A stretch of DNA of 64,000 bases from Asaia bogorensis (GTDB lineage: Bacteria > Pseudomonadota > Alphaproteobacteria > Acetobacterales > Acetobacteraceae). This document shows positions 1-9,868 of the stretch, piece by piece. Made by a program: the position numbers and the translations under genes. The notes under the pieces are model-generated. The model was given only the letters and a program-made list of their open reading frames with translations, was not told the origin of the DNA and searched no databases. The stretch's first letter is position 1. Every line of letters begins with the position of its first letter. The stretch lies in the NCBI GenBank assembly GCA_945873195.1, contig CAMCDA010000002.1, positions 1-64,000 on the forward strand, written 5' to 3'.

Positions 1-29
1 ACCCAGGGGGTGCTTGGGAGTTACAAACA

Positions 30-1013
30 ATGGGAGAATCCATCATGCAGCTTTCACGTCGTTCCGCGCTGGCGGGCACCGCCGCCACCGCCCTGTTCGC
101 CCCCATGCTGGGCAAGGCGGCACAGGCCGCGCAGCCAATGTCCGGCCAGCAGGCGCCGGCCTACTACCGGTTCAAGGTTGGTGACATGGAAGTCACGGCC
201 ATCAATGACGGCTTCGCCTCCCGCCCGCTGGACGGTTTCATCAAGAACGCCGCGTTGGACGACGTGAAGGCCGTGCTGGGCGCGGCCTTCCTGCCGACCG
301 ACAAGTTGACGATCCCCTTCACCACCGTCGTCGTGAACACGGGATCGAAGCTGGTGCTGATCGATTCCGGCAACGGCAACAGCGGCGCGCCGACCACCGG
401 CTCCTGGATGACCAACTTCAAGGCCGCGGGCTTCGATCCGGCCAATGTGGACGCCGTGATCGTCAGCCACTTCCATGGCGATCACATCAACGGCCTGCGG
501 CTGAAGGACGGGACCGAGGTGTTCCCGAAGGCCGAACTGATGGTGCCGGCGCCGGAATTCGCGTTCTGGATGAGCGACGACAAGATGAACGCGGCGCCGG
601 ACGGCATGAAGCCCGCCTTCGCCAATGTCCGCCGCGTGTTCGGTTCCAAGGCCAAGGACATCACCCAGTTCCAGTGGGGCAAGGAACCCGTTACCGGGAT
701 CACCGCGATCGACGCCCATGGCCACACGCCGGGCCACACCGCCTTCGCGCTGTCCTCGGGCAACGGGCGCCTGCTGGTGATGTCGGACACGACCAACAAC
801 CCGGTCCTGTTCGCGCGCAAGCCGGAATGGACCGCGGTGTTCGACATGGACGGAGAGCAAGCGATCATCAGCCGCAAGAAGATGCTCGACATGGCGGCAA
901 CGGATCGGATGCAGGTGTCATTCTACCACGCGGCGTTCCCGGCGACCGGGCATATCGCGAAGGACGCTGGCGGGTATCAGATGGTGCCGATGGGGTTCCA
1001 GGCGGCGCTTTAG
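30..1013 (+). CDS. MBL-fold metallohydrolase with Tat-type signal (SRRSALAGTA)
   Basis: Translated ORF has SRRSALAG Tat motif and HFHGDHINGL metal-binding motif. Confidence 0.9.
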   Translation: MGESIMQLSRRSALAGTAATALFAPMLGKAAQAAQPMSGQQAPAYYRFKVGDMEVTAINDGFASRPLDGFIKNAALDDVKAVLGAAFLPTDKLTIPFTTVVVNTGSKLVLIDSGNGNSGAPTTGSWMTNFKAAGFDPANVDAVIVSHFHGDHINGLRLKDGTEVFPKAELMVPAPEFAFWMSDDKMNAAPDGMKPAFANVRRVFGSKAKDITQFQWGKEPVTGITAIDAHGHTPGHTAFALSSGNGRLLVMSDTTNNPVLFARKPEWTAVFDMDGEQAIISRKKMLDMAATDRMQVSFYHAAFPATGHIAKDAGGYQMVPMGFQAAL

Positions 1014-1024
1014 GACCGAGAGGG

Positions 1025-1069
1025 AAGGGGGCTTTGCCCCCTTTACCCCCACCAAGGGCGACGGCCCTT
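1025..1069. terminator. Tandem hairpins, candidate intrinsic terminator
   Basis: AAGGGGGC-TTT-GCCCCCTTT (1025-1044) followed by AAGGGC-GACG-GCCCTT (1054-1069), just after the MBL stop. Confidence 0.6.
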
Positions 1070-1151
1070 CGAACCGGGCCCTTGGGGGGATGATTGCCTG
1101 GGGTGGGGGGGTGGCTTAGACTGGATCCGCCATTCTTTCCGGGACACGCCC

Positions 1152-2519
1152 TTGACCAAGCAGATCCGCCTGAACGCGTTCGACATGAACTGCGTTGTCC
1201 ACCAGTCGCCCGGACTGTGGACCCATCCCCGCGACCAGGCCGACCGATACAACACGCTCGATTACTGGGTGGATCTGGCCCGCCTGCTCGAACGCGGCAA
1301 GTTCGACGCGCTGTTCATGGCCGACGTCCTGGGCATCTATGACGTCTACAAGGGCGGGCCGGAGACGGCGCTGGAACAGGCCGTGCAGGTGCCCGTGAAC
1401 GACCCGCTGATGGTCATCCCGGCCATGGCGCTGATGACCCAGCATCTCGGCTTCGGCGTCACCTGCGCCCTGTCCTACGAGCATCCCTATCCCTTCGCCC
1501 GCCGCATGAGCACGCTGGATCACCTCACCAAGGGCCGGATCGGCTGGAACATCGTCACCGGCTATCTGGAAAGCGCCGCCCGCGGCATGGGCATGACCGA
1601 GCAGGTCGGCCACGACGAACGCTATGCCGTGGCCGAGGACTACCTGCAGGCCGTCTACAAATTGTGGGAAGCAAGCTGGGAAGACGACGCCGTCCTGCGC
1701 GACCGCGCCACCCGCCGCTTCGCCGATCCCTCCAAGATCCACCGCGTCACCCACCAGGGCAAATACTTCCAGGTGGACGCGATCCATCTGTGCGAGCCAT
1801 CGCCGCAGCGGACGCCGGTGCTGTACCAGGCCGGCGCCTCCACCCGCGGGCGGCAATTCGCGGCCGATCACGCCGAATGCGTGTTCATCAACGGCCCCTC
1901 CCGCAAGGTGGTCGGCAACATCGTGGCCGACATTCGCCGTCGCGCGCGCGAAGCCGGCCGCGATCCGGCCGATCTGTCGGTCTTCACCATGATGACCGTG
2001 ATCACCGGCCGCACCCGGGCCGAGGCGCAGGCCAAGTATCAGGAATACCTCGGCTACGTGAACGAGGACGCGGCGCTGACGCTGATGTCGGGCTGGACCG
2101 GCCTCGACTTCGCCGCCATGCCGCCGGATGAGCCGCTGCGCTTCACCGAGAAGGCGAACGCGATGCTCTCGGCGCTGGAGGGTTTCACGATCTCCGATCC
2201 CGACCGGCAATGGACGGTGCGCGAAATCGCCCGCCACGCCGCGATCGGCGGGCGCGGGCCGGTGATCGTCGGATCAGCCGAGGACGTCGCCGACGAATTC
2301 CAGGCCTGGATCGCCGAAACCGACATCGACGGCTTCAACTTGGCCTATGCCGTCACGCCCGAGACCTTCAGCGACATCGTCGACCTCGTGGTGCCGATCC
2401 TGCAGGAGCGCGGGGTCTACAAGCGCGACTATGCCCCCGGCACCCTCCGCGAGAAACTCAACGGACCCGGACGCGCTCGGCTGCCGGCATCACATCCCGC
2501 CGCGCGCGTCCGTCGATAG
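1152..2519 (+). CDS. LLM-class flavin-dependent monooxygenase (NtaA/SnaA/DszA-like)
   Basis: MTKQIRLNAFDMNCVVHQSPGLW...GRIGWNIVTGYLESAARGMG characteristic of the NtaA/DszA family. Confidence 0.88.
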   Translation: MTKQIRLNAFDMNCVVHQSPGLWTHPRDQADRYNTLDYWVDLARLLERGKFDALFMADVLGIYDVYKGGPETALEQAVQVPVNDPLMVIPAMALMTQHLGFGVTCALSYEHPYPFARRMSTLDHLTKGRIGWNIVTGYLESAARGMGMTEQVGHDERYAVAEDYLQAVYKLWEASWEDDAVLRDRATRRFADPSKIHRVTHQGKYFQVDAIHLCEPSPQRTPVLYQAGASTRGRQFAADHAECVFINGPSRKVVGNIVADIRRRAREAGRDPADLSVFTMMTVITGRTRAEAQAKYQEYLGYVNEDAALTLMSGWTGLDFAAMPPDEPLRFTEKANAMLSALEGFTISDPDRQWTVREIARHAAIGGRGPVIVGSAEDVADEFQAWIAETDIDGFNLAYAVTPETFSDIVDLVVPILQERGVYKRDYAPGTLREKLNGPGRARLPASHPAARVRR

Positions 2520-2525
2520 GCCCGA

Positions 2526-3323
2526 TTACCGGCCCTTGAACACCGGCTTGCGCTTTTCAACGAAGGCGCGGGCCGCTTCGGCATGGTCCTCGGTCATGCG
2601 CGTGCGCATCAGGCCGAGGGCTTCCGAGTCCAGCGTGTCGCTCAACACGCCCTTCTCGGCGGTGTTCAGGTTCCGCTTGATGTAGCGATGCGCGAGCCTT
2701 GGCCCCTCGGCGAACCGATGGGCGAGCGCCATGGTCTCGGCCACCAAGTCTGCATCGGGGACGACACGGCTGGCGAGGCCCAGTTCCTTCATCCGCTGCG
2801 CGTCCAGCATGTCCGACAGCAGATAAAGCTCCCGCGCCATGGCGGGACCCACGAGCTGGGTCAGGAAGTAGGTGCCGCCGTAGTCACCCGACAGCCCGAC
2901 CTTGACGAAGGCGGTGGTCAGCCGGCCGGACTCGCCCACCACCCGCAGGTCGCAGGCGAGCGCGAGCGACATCCCCGCGCCGGCCGCGACGCCATTGACC
3001 ATGGCGATCGTCGGCTTCGGCATGTCGTGCAGAAGCTGGGACGCGATCATCGTGCGGCGCAGCTGGTCGGCGCGCTGCTCGGGCGATCCCGTTCCGCCTC
3101 CGGCCGCCGCTTGCGCCTGCACCCGCACATCCCCGCCCGAGCAGAAGGCCTTGCCGGCCCCGGTCAGGACGACGCAGCCGATGTCGGGGTCCTCGGCGTG
3201 GACGGACAGGATCGCGCCGAGGTCCGACAGCATCTCCCGCGTCAGGGCGTTGAAACGGTCGGGACGGTTGAGGGTGATGACGGCGACGCCGTTTTCCACC
3301 CGGTTCAGAATTTCCTCGGACAT
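2526..3323 (-). CDS. Enoyl-CoA hydratase/isomerase family protein
   Basis: Crotonase fold motifs: ITLNRPDRFNALT, GAGKAFCSGGDV, VNGVAAGAGMSLALACDLRV. Confidence 0.92.
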   Translation of the reverse strand: MSEEILNRVENGVAVITLNRPDRFNALTREMLSDLGAILSVHAEDPDIGCVVLTGAGKAFCSGGDVRVQAQAAAGGGTGSPEQRADQLRRTMIASQLLHDMPKPTIAMVNGVAAGAGMSLALACDLRVVGESGRLTTAFVKVGLSGDYGGTYFLTQLVGPAMARELYLLSDMLDAQRMKELGLASRVVPDADLVAETMALAHRFAEGPRLAHRYIKRNLNTAEKGVLSDTLDSEALGLMRTRMTEDHAEAARAFVEKRKPVFKGR

Positions 3324-3325
3324 GT

Positions 3326-4999
3326 TCAGTGATCCCCCTTACCTTCGCCTTCCTTCTTGCCGCCGCGATGGCTGAAGGCGGTTTCCGCGCTGGTCATGAC
3401 TTCCAACAGGCAGGTCTTGCCGTCCTCGGTCGCGCGGCGGGCGCGCAGGATGGCGTTGGCGACCTCATTCGGGTCGGACACGCGTTCCGACCAGGCGCCC
3501 AGCGACTTCGCGAGGTCGGCGAAGTTGCCGCCCAGGTCGCGCGCTTTGTGGACGTCGTGGGACAGTTTCATGTGTGGGATTTCGATCGCCATCGTGTTGT
3601 TGTTCAACACGATCGTCAGCGACGGAATGCCCGCCCGCACGCCGGTTTCCAGATCGAGGCCGGTCATCCCGAACGCCGCGTCGCCCATGAAGTTGACGCA
3701 GAACTTGTCGGGCGCGGCGACCTTGGCGCCCATCGCCAAACCGAGGCCGGTGCCCAGCTGGTGCGACTTGCCCCAGCCGAGATACCCGCGCGGCGTGGTG
3801 GCGCGGTAGAACGGCAGAAGCTGGTCGCGAGGGCTGCCCGAATCATGCGTCACGATCGCGCCCGCGGGATCGACGACGCGGATGAACTCCGACATCACGC
3901 GATAGGGGGTGATCGGGGATTCCTTCGAGGTCAGCTTGGCTTCCCAGCGCTTCATCCAGGCGGCGCGTTCGGCGGCGATCTCAGCGGCCGGGGAGGCATT
4001 GGGCAGCTTGCCGCCCAGCCGGTCCTTCACCGCCAGGATCAGGTGCGCCAGCGTCAGGCGGGCATCGCCGAGCAGGGCGACCTCGGTCTGGTGCTGTTTG
4101 TGAAGGTCGCGGGTGTCGTTGGTGGCGTGGATGATCTTCACGCCCTTGGGCAGTGGCGGCGTGGTCAGCGGGTGGCGGTTCAGGCCCGTGCCGATGCCCA
4201 GGATCAGGTCGGCCTTTTCATACAGGAACAGCCGCCCCTGGCCGGTGAAGGTGTTGCCGCCGGAACCCAGCGCCAGCGCATGGTCTTCCGGGAAGGCCGA
4301 CTTGCCGTCGACCGTGGTCATCACCGGGGCTTGCAGCAGTTCGGCCAGTTGCACCAGTTCGGCCGACGCCTCGGCATACAGCACGCCCTGGCCGGCGATG
4401 ATCACGGGGCACTTGGCCGCAACCAGCAGCTTCGCCGCGTCCTCCACATCGCGCGGATCGGGGGCGGAGAGGCTTTCCCGCATCGGCGTGTAGATCGGGG
4501 AGTCGAAGCCGGTCTCCAGGTCCACGATGTCGCGCGGGACCTCCACCATCACCGGGCCCTTGCGGCCGTTCTTCAGCGCGTTGAAGGCGCGCCGCATGAC
4601 GTCGGCGGTGGAGGCGGGGGTGCGGATCTCCTCCACCTGCTTGGTCACCGAGGCATAGGTCACGGCGGAGCGGAAGGTCGGGAAGATCTGCGACTGGTCG
4701 ACCGCCTGCGCCAGCGGCAGGAACAGGACCGGGACCGAGTCGGAGAAGGTCGTGGCGATGCCGGGAAACGCGTTCTCGGAGCCCGGGCCATACTGCATGG
4801 CGAAGACGCCGGGGGGCTTGCCGTTGGTGACGCGGGCATAGCCGTCGGCCATGTCGACGCCCACACGCTCCTGCCGGCAGATGATCGGGCGGATGCCGGC
4901 GGCGACGGCGTTTTCGATGATGGATGTGGTGGGGAAGCAGAACAGGGTGTCGGTGCCCTCGCGCTTGAGGATTTCGACAATGGCGTCGGCTGTTCGCAT
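3326..4999 (-). CDS. Thiamine-pyrophosphate-requiring enzyme (acetolactate synthase-like)
   Basis: MRTADAIVEILKREGTDTLFCFPTT...; TPP domain GDAAFGMTGLDLETGVRAG...NNN; internal ATG start at 4999 preferred. Confidence 0.88.
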   Translation of the reverse strand: MRTADAIVEILKREGTDTLFCFPTTSIIENAVAAGIRPIICRQERVGVDMADGYARVTNGKPPGVFAMQYGPGSENAFPGIATTFSDSVPVLFLPLAQAVDQSQIFPTFRSAVTYASVTKQVEEIRTPASTADVMRRAFNALKNGRKGPVMVEVPRDIVDLETGFDSPIYTPMRESLSAPDPRDVEDAAKLLVAAKCPVIIAGQGVLYAEASAELVQLAELLQAPVMTTVDGKSAFPEDHALALGSGGNTFTGQGRLFLYEKADLILGIGTGLNRHPLTTPPLPKGVKIIHATNDTRDLHKQHQTEVALLGDARLTLAHLILAVKDRLGGKLPNASPAAEIAAERAAWMKRWEAKLTSKESPITPYRVMSEFIRVVDPAGAIVTHDSGSPRDQLLPFYRATTPRGYLGWGKSHQLGTGLGLAMGAKVAAPDKFCVNFMGDAAFGMTGLDLETGVRAGIPSLTIVLNNNTMAIEIPHMKLSHDVHKARDLGGNFADLAKSLGAWSERVSDPNEVANAILRARRATEDGKTCLLEVMTSAETAFSHRGGKKEGEGKGDH

Positions 5000-5123
5000 G
5001 ATGGTTTCCCCCTGGGTTTGACGTTGGGGGAAGGTAGGCGCGGGGTGGGGTTGGGGGCAAGGTCGGGGCGGTTTGGCGGTGGTCCGGGATGGGGGGGCGC
5101 GGGGTAGGTCGCGATAGGACAAG

Positions 5124-5220
5124 GAACGGCCATGCCCGCCATGGTCGGGCAAGGGCACGGGTCGGCCATTCCCGTCACGGTCGGGTAGGGCACGGGACGG
5201 TCATTCCCGTCATGGTCGGG
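5124..5220. repeat. Degenerate tandem repeat, ~35-36 bp period, 3 copies
   Basis: Core (a/c)tggtcggg recurs at 5141, 5177 and 5212 with conserved flanks (ggcca/tt-cccgtca; agggcacggg). Confidence 0.65.
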
Positions 5221-5319
5221 CTCCGACCCGACCATCGCCAAGGATTCGGATTGATGGAAATGCGCATGATTTCAAACATCATTCTGCTGGGCGATGGTCG
5301 GGTCGAGCCCGACCATGAC
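5209..5319. repeat. BIME-like element: two palindromic REP-like units in inverted orientation
   Basis: GTCATGGTCGGGCTCCGACCCGACCATCGCC (5209-5239) and GGCGATGGTCGGGTCGAGCCCGACCATGAC (5290-5319) are reverse complements bar one base; each is itself a hairpin. Confidence 0.85.
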
Positions 5320-5429
5320 GACCTGGCATCGACCGAGCCCCAAAGTCAGAACCGCCGCCCGCCGTCCGTGAAGCTTGAAGCCCGCCCCACTCTGTGGCAC
5401 GGGCAGGACCGGCCAATCCAGTGAGACCC

Positions 5430-6965
5430 ATGAGCAAGCGCTTCTACATCACGACCCCGATCTATTACGTGAACGGCGCACCCCATATCGGGCATGCCTA
5501 CACCTCGATCGCGGCCGACGTGATGGCCCGGTTCAAGCGGCTGGACGGATATGACGTCTTCTTCCTGACCGGCACCGATGAACACGGGCAGAAGGTGGAG
5601 AAGGCGGCGCGTGACGCGGGCCTCGATCCGCAGGCCTTCACCGACCAGGTTTCCGCCGACTTCAAGGATATGGCGGATGCAATGGGTGTGTCGTACGACG
5701 ATTACATCCGCACCACCGAGGAACGCCACAAGGCCTCCACCACCGAGCTGTGGAAGCGGATCGAGAAGGCTGGCGACATCTATCTGGGCCATTACGAGGG
5801 CTGGTACGCCGTCCGTGATGAAGCTTTCTACGATGAATCCGAACTGACCACCCGGCCCGAAGGCACCAAGGTTGCCCCCTCCGGCGCGCCGGTCGAATGG
5901 GTGCGGGAGCCGTCCTATTTCTTCAAGCTGTCCGCCTGGCAGGACCGGCTGCTGCAATTCTATGAGGATCATCCGGAGTTTATCGCCCCATCCTCACGCA
6001 AGAATGAGGTCATCAGCTTCGTGAAGGGCGGGCTGCACGACCTGTCGGTCAGCCGCACCACGTTCAACTGGGGCATTCCGGTGCCGGACGCGCCCGGACA
6101 TGTGATGTATGTCTGGCTCGACGCGCTGAACAACTACGTCACCGCCTGCGGTTTCCCGGATGAGACCAACCCGCGCTGGGACTTCTGGCCCGCCGATGTG
6201 CATTTCGTCGGCAAGGACATCATCCGCTTCCACGCCGTCTACTGGCCGGCCTTCCTGATGTCCGCGGGCCTGCCGCCGCCTAAGCGCGTGTCGTCCCACG
6301 GTTGGTGGGTGGTGGAGGGGGAGAAGATGTCCAAATCCCTCGGCAACGTGATCGAGCCGCGCAAGCTGGTCGAGACCTACGGGCTCGACCAGATCCGCTA
6401 CTTCCTGCTGCGGGAGAAGCCGTTCGGCGCCGATGGCTCCATGAGCCACCCGGCCATCGTGTCCCGCATCAACGTGGAACTGGCCAACGACCTGGGCAAC
6501 CTGGCGCAGCGCAGCCTGTCGATGATCGCGCGGAACCTGGGCGGTGCCCTGCCGGCCCGTGGTGCCGCGACCGAGGAAGACATGGTGCTGCTCGACGCCG
6601 CCGCCGCTCTGCCCGACCTGGTGCGCGGCTGCATGGACCGGCAGACGTTCCATGAGGCGCTGGAGGAAATCTGGAAGGTCATCCGCGCTGGCAACGGCTA
6701 TATCGACCGCCAGGCGCCCTGGGCGCTGAACAAGACCGACAAGGTCCGGATGGCCGAGGTCCTGCGCGTCCTGACCGACACGGTTCGGGTGGTGGCGACC
6801 CTGCTGCAACCCTTCATGCCCACCAGCATGGCCAAGATGCTCGACCAGCTCGGTGTGCCAGCCGAGGGGCGCGATCTCGCGTCCCTGGCGGCCCCGCTGG
6901 CCGATGGGACAACACTGCCCGCGCCGCAGGGTGTGTTCCCGAGATACGTAGAACCTGTGGCCTAA
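5430..6965 (+). CDS. metG: Methionyl-tRNA synthetase
   Basis: FYITTPIYYVNGAPHIGHAYTSIAADV, KMSKSLGN motif, length 511 aa. Confidence 0.97.
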   Translation: MSKRFYITTPIYYVNGAPHIGHAYTSIAADVMARFKRLDGYDVFFLTGTDEHGQKVEKAARDAGLDPQAFTDQVSADFKDMADAMGVSYDDYIRTTEERHKASTTELWKRIEKAGDIYLGHYEGWYAVRDEAFYDESELTTRPEGTKVAPSGAPVEWVREPSYFFKLSAWQDRLLQFYEDHPEFIAPSSRKNEVISFVKGGLHDLSVSRTTFNWGIPVPDAPGHVMYVWLDALNNYVTACGFPDETNPRWDFWPADVHFVGKDIIRFHAVYWPAFLMSAGLPPPKRVSSHGWWVVEGEKMSKSLGNVIEPRKLVETYGLDQIRYFLLREKPFGADGSMSHPAIVSRINVELANDLGNLAQRSLSMIARNLGGALPARGAATEEDMVLLDAAAALPDLVRGCMDRQTFHEALEEIWKVIRAGNGYIDRQAPWALNKTDKVRMAEVLRVLTDTVRVVATLLQPFMPTSMAKMLDQLGVPAEGRDLASLAAPLADGTTLPAPQGVFPRYVEPVA

Positions 6966-6976
6966 CCCCAACTTCC

Positions 6977-7077
6977 CCCTCCCCCTTGCGGGGGAGGGCC
7001 GGGGTGGGGGGTAAGCAGCGGCACCGACTGGGGGGTATCTACCCCTCATCCCAACCCTCTCCCGCAAGGGGAGAGGG
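6977..7077. repeat. Paired palindromes in inverted orientation
   Basis: CCCTCCCCC...GGGGGAGGG (6977-6998) and CCCTCTCCC-GCAA-GGGGAGAGGG (7055-7077); flanks GGxTGxGGGGTA also inverted. Confidence 0.75.
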
Positions 7078-7104
7078 GGTAAAGCAGCTCTTAAAGCCGC
7101 CCGG

Positions 7105-7743
7105 TCAGACGACCGGCTGGCTCGAAACATGCGTCCGATAGGCCGGCCGCTCACACAGCCGGTCGTACCACGCCCGGATATTCGGCAGATCCGGCCGCTC
7201 CAGCCCCAAATAATCCATGTTGAACCAACGATGCGCGTGGACGCCCCAGGGGATGTCCGCCAGCGTGAACTCCGCCCCCGCGATAAAAGCGTGCCGGCCC
7301 AGCCGAGGCTCAATGAACCCCCAGGCCTTCGCGGTGTCCTGGATCGCCTGCTGGATCACCGCCATGTCCCGCTGATCCGCGGGCGTCCGCACCAGGCCCC
7401 AGAACACCTGGCTCATGGGCCGGTTGAATGTCGTCTGCTGCGCGTCCATCCAGCGGTCGATGTTGGCGCGGGCCTGAGGCGCCTGCGGCCAAAGCGGAGA
7501 CCCCGGGACATGCGCGTGGCAAAGGTAGCGCAGGATCGCGTTGCTCTCCCACAGCGTGAACTCACCCTCCTGGAGTGTCGGCACCAACCCTGTCGGGTTC
7601 ATGCCCCGATATTCCGAGGTGTCGGTCTTGCCGAACGACCCGCCGACGTCGATCCGCTCGAACGGCAGCGCGAGCTCATCCAGCCCCCACAGCACCTTCA
7701 TGACGTTGCTCGACGTTTTGCGGCCCCAGACGATGCGCTGCAT
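7105..7743 (-). CDS. Glutathione S-transferase family protein
   Basis: GST N-domain NPTGLVPTLQEGEFTLWESNAILRYL and C-domain FTLADIPWGVHAHRW. Confidence 0.92.
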   Translation of the reverse strand: MQRIVWGRKTSSNVMKVLWGLDELALPFERIDVGGSFGKTDTSEYRGMNPTGLVPTLQEGEFTLWESNAILRYLCHAHVPGSPLWPQAPQARANIDRWMDAQQTTFNRPMSQVFWGLVRTPADQRDMAVIQQAIQDTAKAWGFIEPRLGRHAFIAGAEFTLADIPWGVHAHRWFNMDYLGLERPDLPNIRAWYDRLCERPAYRTHVSSQPVV

Positions 7744-7838
7744 GGCGTGACTTTCCCCGGTGTGATCGGGCGCACACTAGGGGGGTGATCACACATCGGC
7801 AACTTGCGCGACCGGCCGGTCGGGTCCAAATCGGGGGG

Positions 7839-8339
7839 ATGCAAGACCCGTCCCTCCGCACCATTGCCCTGTCGGGCGCGCTGACCTGCGTGATCGCCCT
7901 GGCCGTCGCGCATGGGTCAGAAACCTTCGCCGAACTGGTGCCCTGCGCGCTGTGCCTGTGGGAGCGGTGGCCTTATCGCATTGGCGCCATCTGCGGCATC
8001 GCGGCGGCGTTGATGCCAGCCAGGCACGCCAAGACCCTGATCTGGCTGATGATCCTTTCGTTCGCCTCGGCCGCGGGCCTGGCCTTCGTGCATGCCGGCG
8101 TCGAGTTCGGCTGGTGGCCGAGCCCCTTGCCGGAATGTTCGGCGGGGCGGTTGTCGGCCGGGGGGTCGATCGCGGATCGGTTGGCGGCGATGCCGGCGCG
8201 CCCATCGAAGCCGTGCGATGAGCCCGTGTTCCTGATCCCCGGCCTGCCATTGTCGATGGCGGCCATGAACTTTCTGTTCGCCCTGACCCTGACGGCCCTG
8301 TTCTCGGCCGTGATGGTCCGAAGGACCCGCCGCCGATGA
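7839..8339 (+). CDS. dsbB: Disulfide bond formation protein B family
   Basis: CALCLWERWPYRIG motif and paired cysteines; multiple TM segments. Confidence 0.88.
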   Translation: MQDPSLRTIALSGALTCVIALAVAHGSETFAELVPCALCLWERWPYRIGAICGIAAALMPARHAKTLIWLMILSFASAAGLAFVHAGVEFGWWPSPLPECSAGRLSAGGSIADRLAAMPARPSKPCDEPVFLIPGLPLSMAAMNFLFALTLTALFSAVMVRRTRRR

Positions 8340-8872
8340 CCCATTTGCCCGGTGACCCCAGCCAGGACCAAGCGATTGCCCGCATGGTGCGGGTGGACCA
8401 CGCCGGCGAGTATGGCGCCACGCGGATCTATGCCGGACAACTCGCGGTGCTGCGGAACAGCGACAAGGCCGACCTGATCCGCCACATGCAAGAGCAGGAG
8501 CAAGCCCACCTCGCAACCTTCAACGGCCTCATCGCTCGGCGGCGGGTCCGCCCGACCGCGCTGCTGCCGTTCTGGCACCTGGCCGGCTTCGCGTTGGGCG
8601 CGGTGACGGCGGCGATGGGGGAACGGGCGGCGATGGCCTGCACCGTCGCGGTGGAGGAAGCGATCGACGAACACTACAGCGCCCAGATCGCCGACCTCGG
8701 TGATCGGGAGCCAGCGCTGCGGGAAACGATCGAAACCTTCCGCGCCGAGGAACTGGAACACCGCGACATCGGCCTGGAACACGGGGCGGAGGACGCCCCC
8801 GGCTACCGGTTCCTCTCGGCCGCGATCAAGGCCGGCTGCAAGGTGGCGATCAAGCTCAGCGAACGGGTCTGA
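8336..8872 (+). CDS. coq7: Demethoxyubiquinone hydroxylase (COQ7 family)
   Basis: MVRVDHAGEYGATRIYAGQ, EEAIDEHYSAQI, EELEHRDIGLEHGAEDAPGY di-iron motifs. Confidence 0.93.
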   Translation: MTHLPGDPSQDQAIARMVRVDHAGEYGATRIYAGQLAVLRNSDKADLIRHMQEQEQAHLATFNGLIARRRVRPTALLPFWHLAGFALGAVTAAMGERAAMACTVAVEEAIDEHYSAQIADLGDREPALRETIETFRAEELEHRDIGLEHGAEDAPGYRFLSAAIKAGCKVAIKLSERV

Positions 8873-8881
8873 TCGGGGAGG

Positions 8882-9844
8882 CTAGGCCGCCAGGTCCAGT
8901 GCGCCGTCCGGTCCGATGCCGGCCTGGCGCAGGGCCTCCCGCAGGCGGTCCCGTTCGGCGTCGGTGATGCGGACCAGAGGCGGGCGGACCACGGCGCGTT
9001 CCATGCGGCCGAGCATTACGAGGCATTCCTTCATGCGGTTGTGCATGTCCAGGGCGGGGGCGGCGTAGAAGGCCTGGGCCAGGGGGTAGATGCGGTCGTT
9101 GATGGCCTGGGCGCGCCGCAGGTCGTTGGCCTGGATCGCCTGGAACAAGGCCGCCTGCAGGTCGGGGATCACGCTGCCGGATCCGGACAGCAGCCCCGCC
9201 GCACCCATGGTCAGGGAGTGCATGAGCCAGGCCGAATGGGTGGTCAGCACATTGACCGGGCGGCTGAGCGACTGGAGCGTCCGGATCTGCCGCTCATGCA
9301 GCATCGGATCGTTGCACCAGTCCTTGATGGCGCGGATGGAGGGGATGGCCTCGGCCATCTTCACGATTGTGTCCAACGGATAGCTGAGCGTGCTGCGCTC
9401 CGGATAGGCGAAGACGATGATCGGCAGGTCGGTGGCGTCCGCGATGGTGGAGAAATGGGCGATCGCCATTTCGGGCCGAAGCTGCCCGCCCATGGAGAAG
9501 ACCTGGGAGGGGAAGACCAGGATCGCCGCGGCCCCGTGCCGTTCGGCCATGCGGGCCAGCTTCGCCGCCTGGTGGGAGCCATCGGCCCAGACGCCGCTGA
9601 TGACGGGCAGGCGGTCGCCGACTTCCTCCATGGTCACATCGAGGATGCGTTCCTGTTCCTCGAACGTGCAGGCATGGACTTCCGAGGCATGGCCGTTGAC
9701 CGTGATCGCCGAGAGGCCGCGGGTCCGGGCGACGTCGCGCAGATGGGCGCGGGTCCCGGCTTCGTCGATCGAACAGTCGTCGTTCAGCGCCAGCAGGGTG
9801 GCGGGGATGACGCCGTGGGGAAGGTCGTCCTTGAAGCGGGGCAT
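8882..9844 (-). CDS. Dihydrodipicolinate synthase family protein
   Basis: (beta/alpha)8 DapA-like: GVIPATLLALNDDCSID, SAITVNGHASEV, IRAIKDWCND. Confidence 0.85.
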   Translation of the reverse strand: MPRFKDDLPHGVIPATLLALNDDCSIDEAGTRAHLRDVARTRGLSAITVNGHASEVHACTFEEQERILDVTMEEVGDRLPVISGVWADGSHQAAKLARMAERHGAAAILVFPSQVFSMGGQLRPEMAIAHFSTIADATDLPIIVFAYPERSTLSYPLDTIVKMAEAIPSIRAIKDWCNDPMLHERQIRTLQSLSRPVNVLTTHSAWLMHSLTMGAAGLLSGSGSVIPDLQAALFQAIQANDLRRAQAINDRIYPLAQAFYAAPALDMHNRMKECLVMLGRMERAVVRPPLVRITDAERDRLREALRQAGIGPDGALDLAA

Positions 9845-9868
9845 GGCGGGTTCTCTTGGCAGCGTTTC

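Noticed and set aside
3326-4999. Calling the TPP enzymes (here and at 23122-24813) ilvB
   Set aside because: No ilvN/ilvC neighbours; the sequences support only the broad TPP-dependent family.
3329-5107. 592-aa plus-strand ORF opposite the TPP enzyme
   Set aside because: Antisense shadow of a strongly supported gene.
5124-5319. CRISPR array
   Set aside because: Repeats are degenerate, self-palindromic, with no regular unique spacers and no cas genes.
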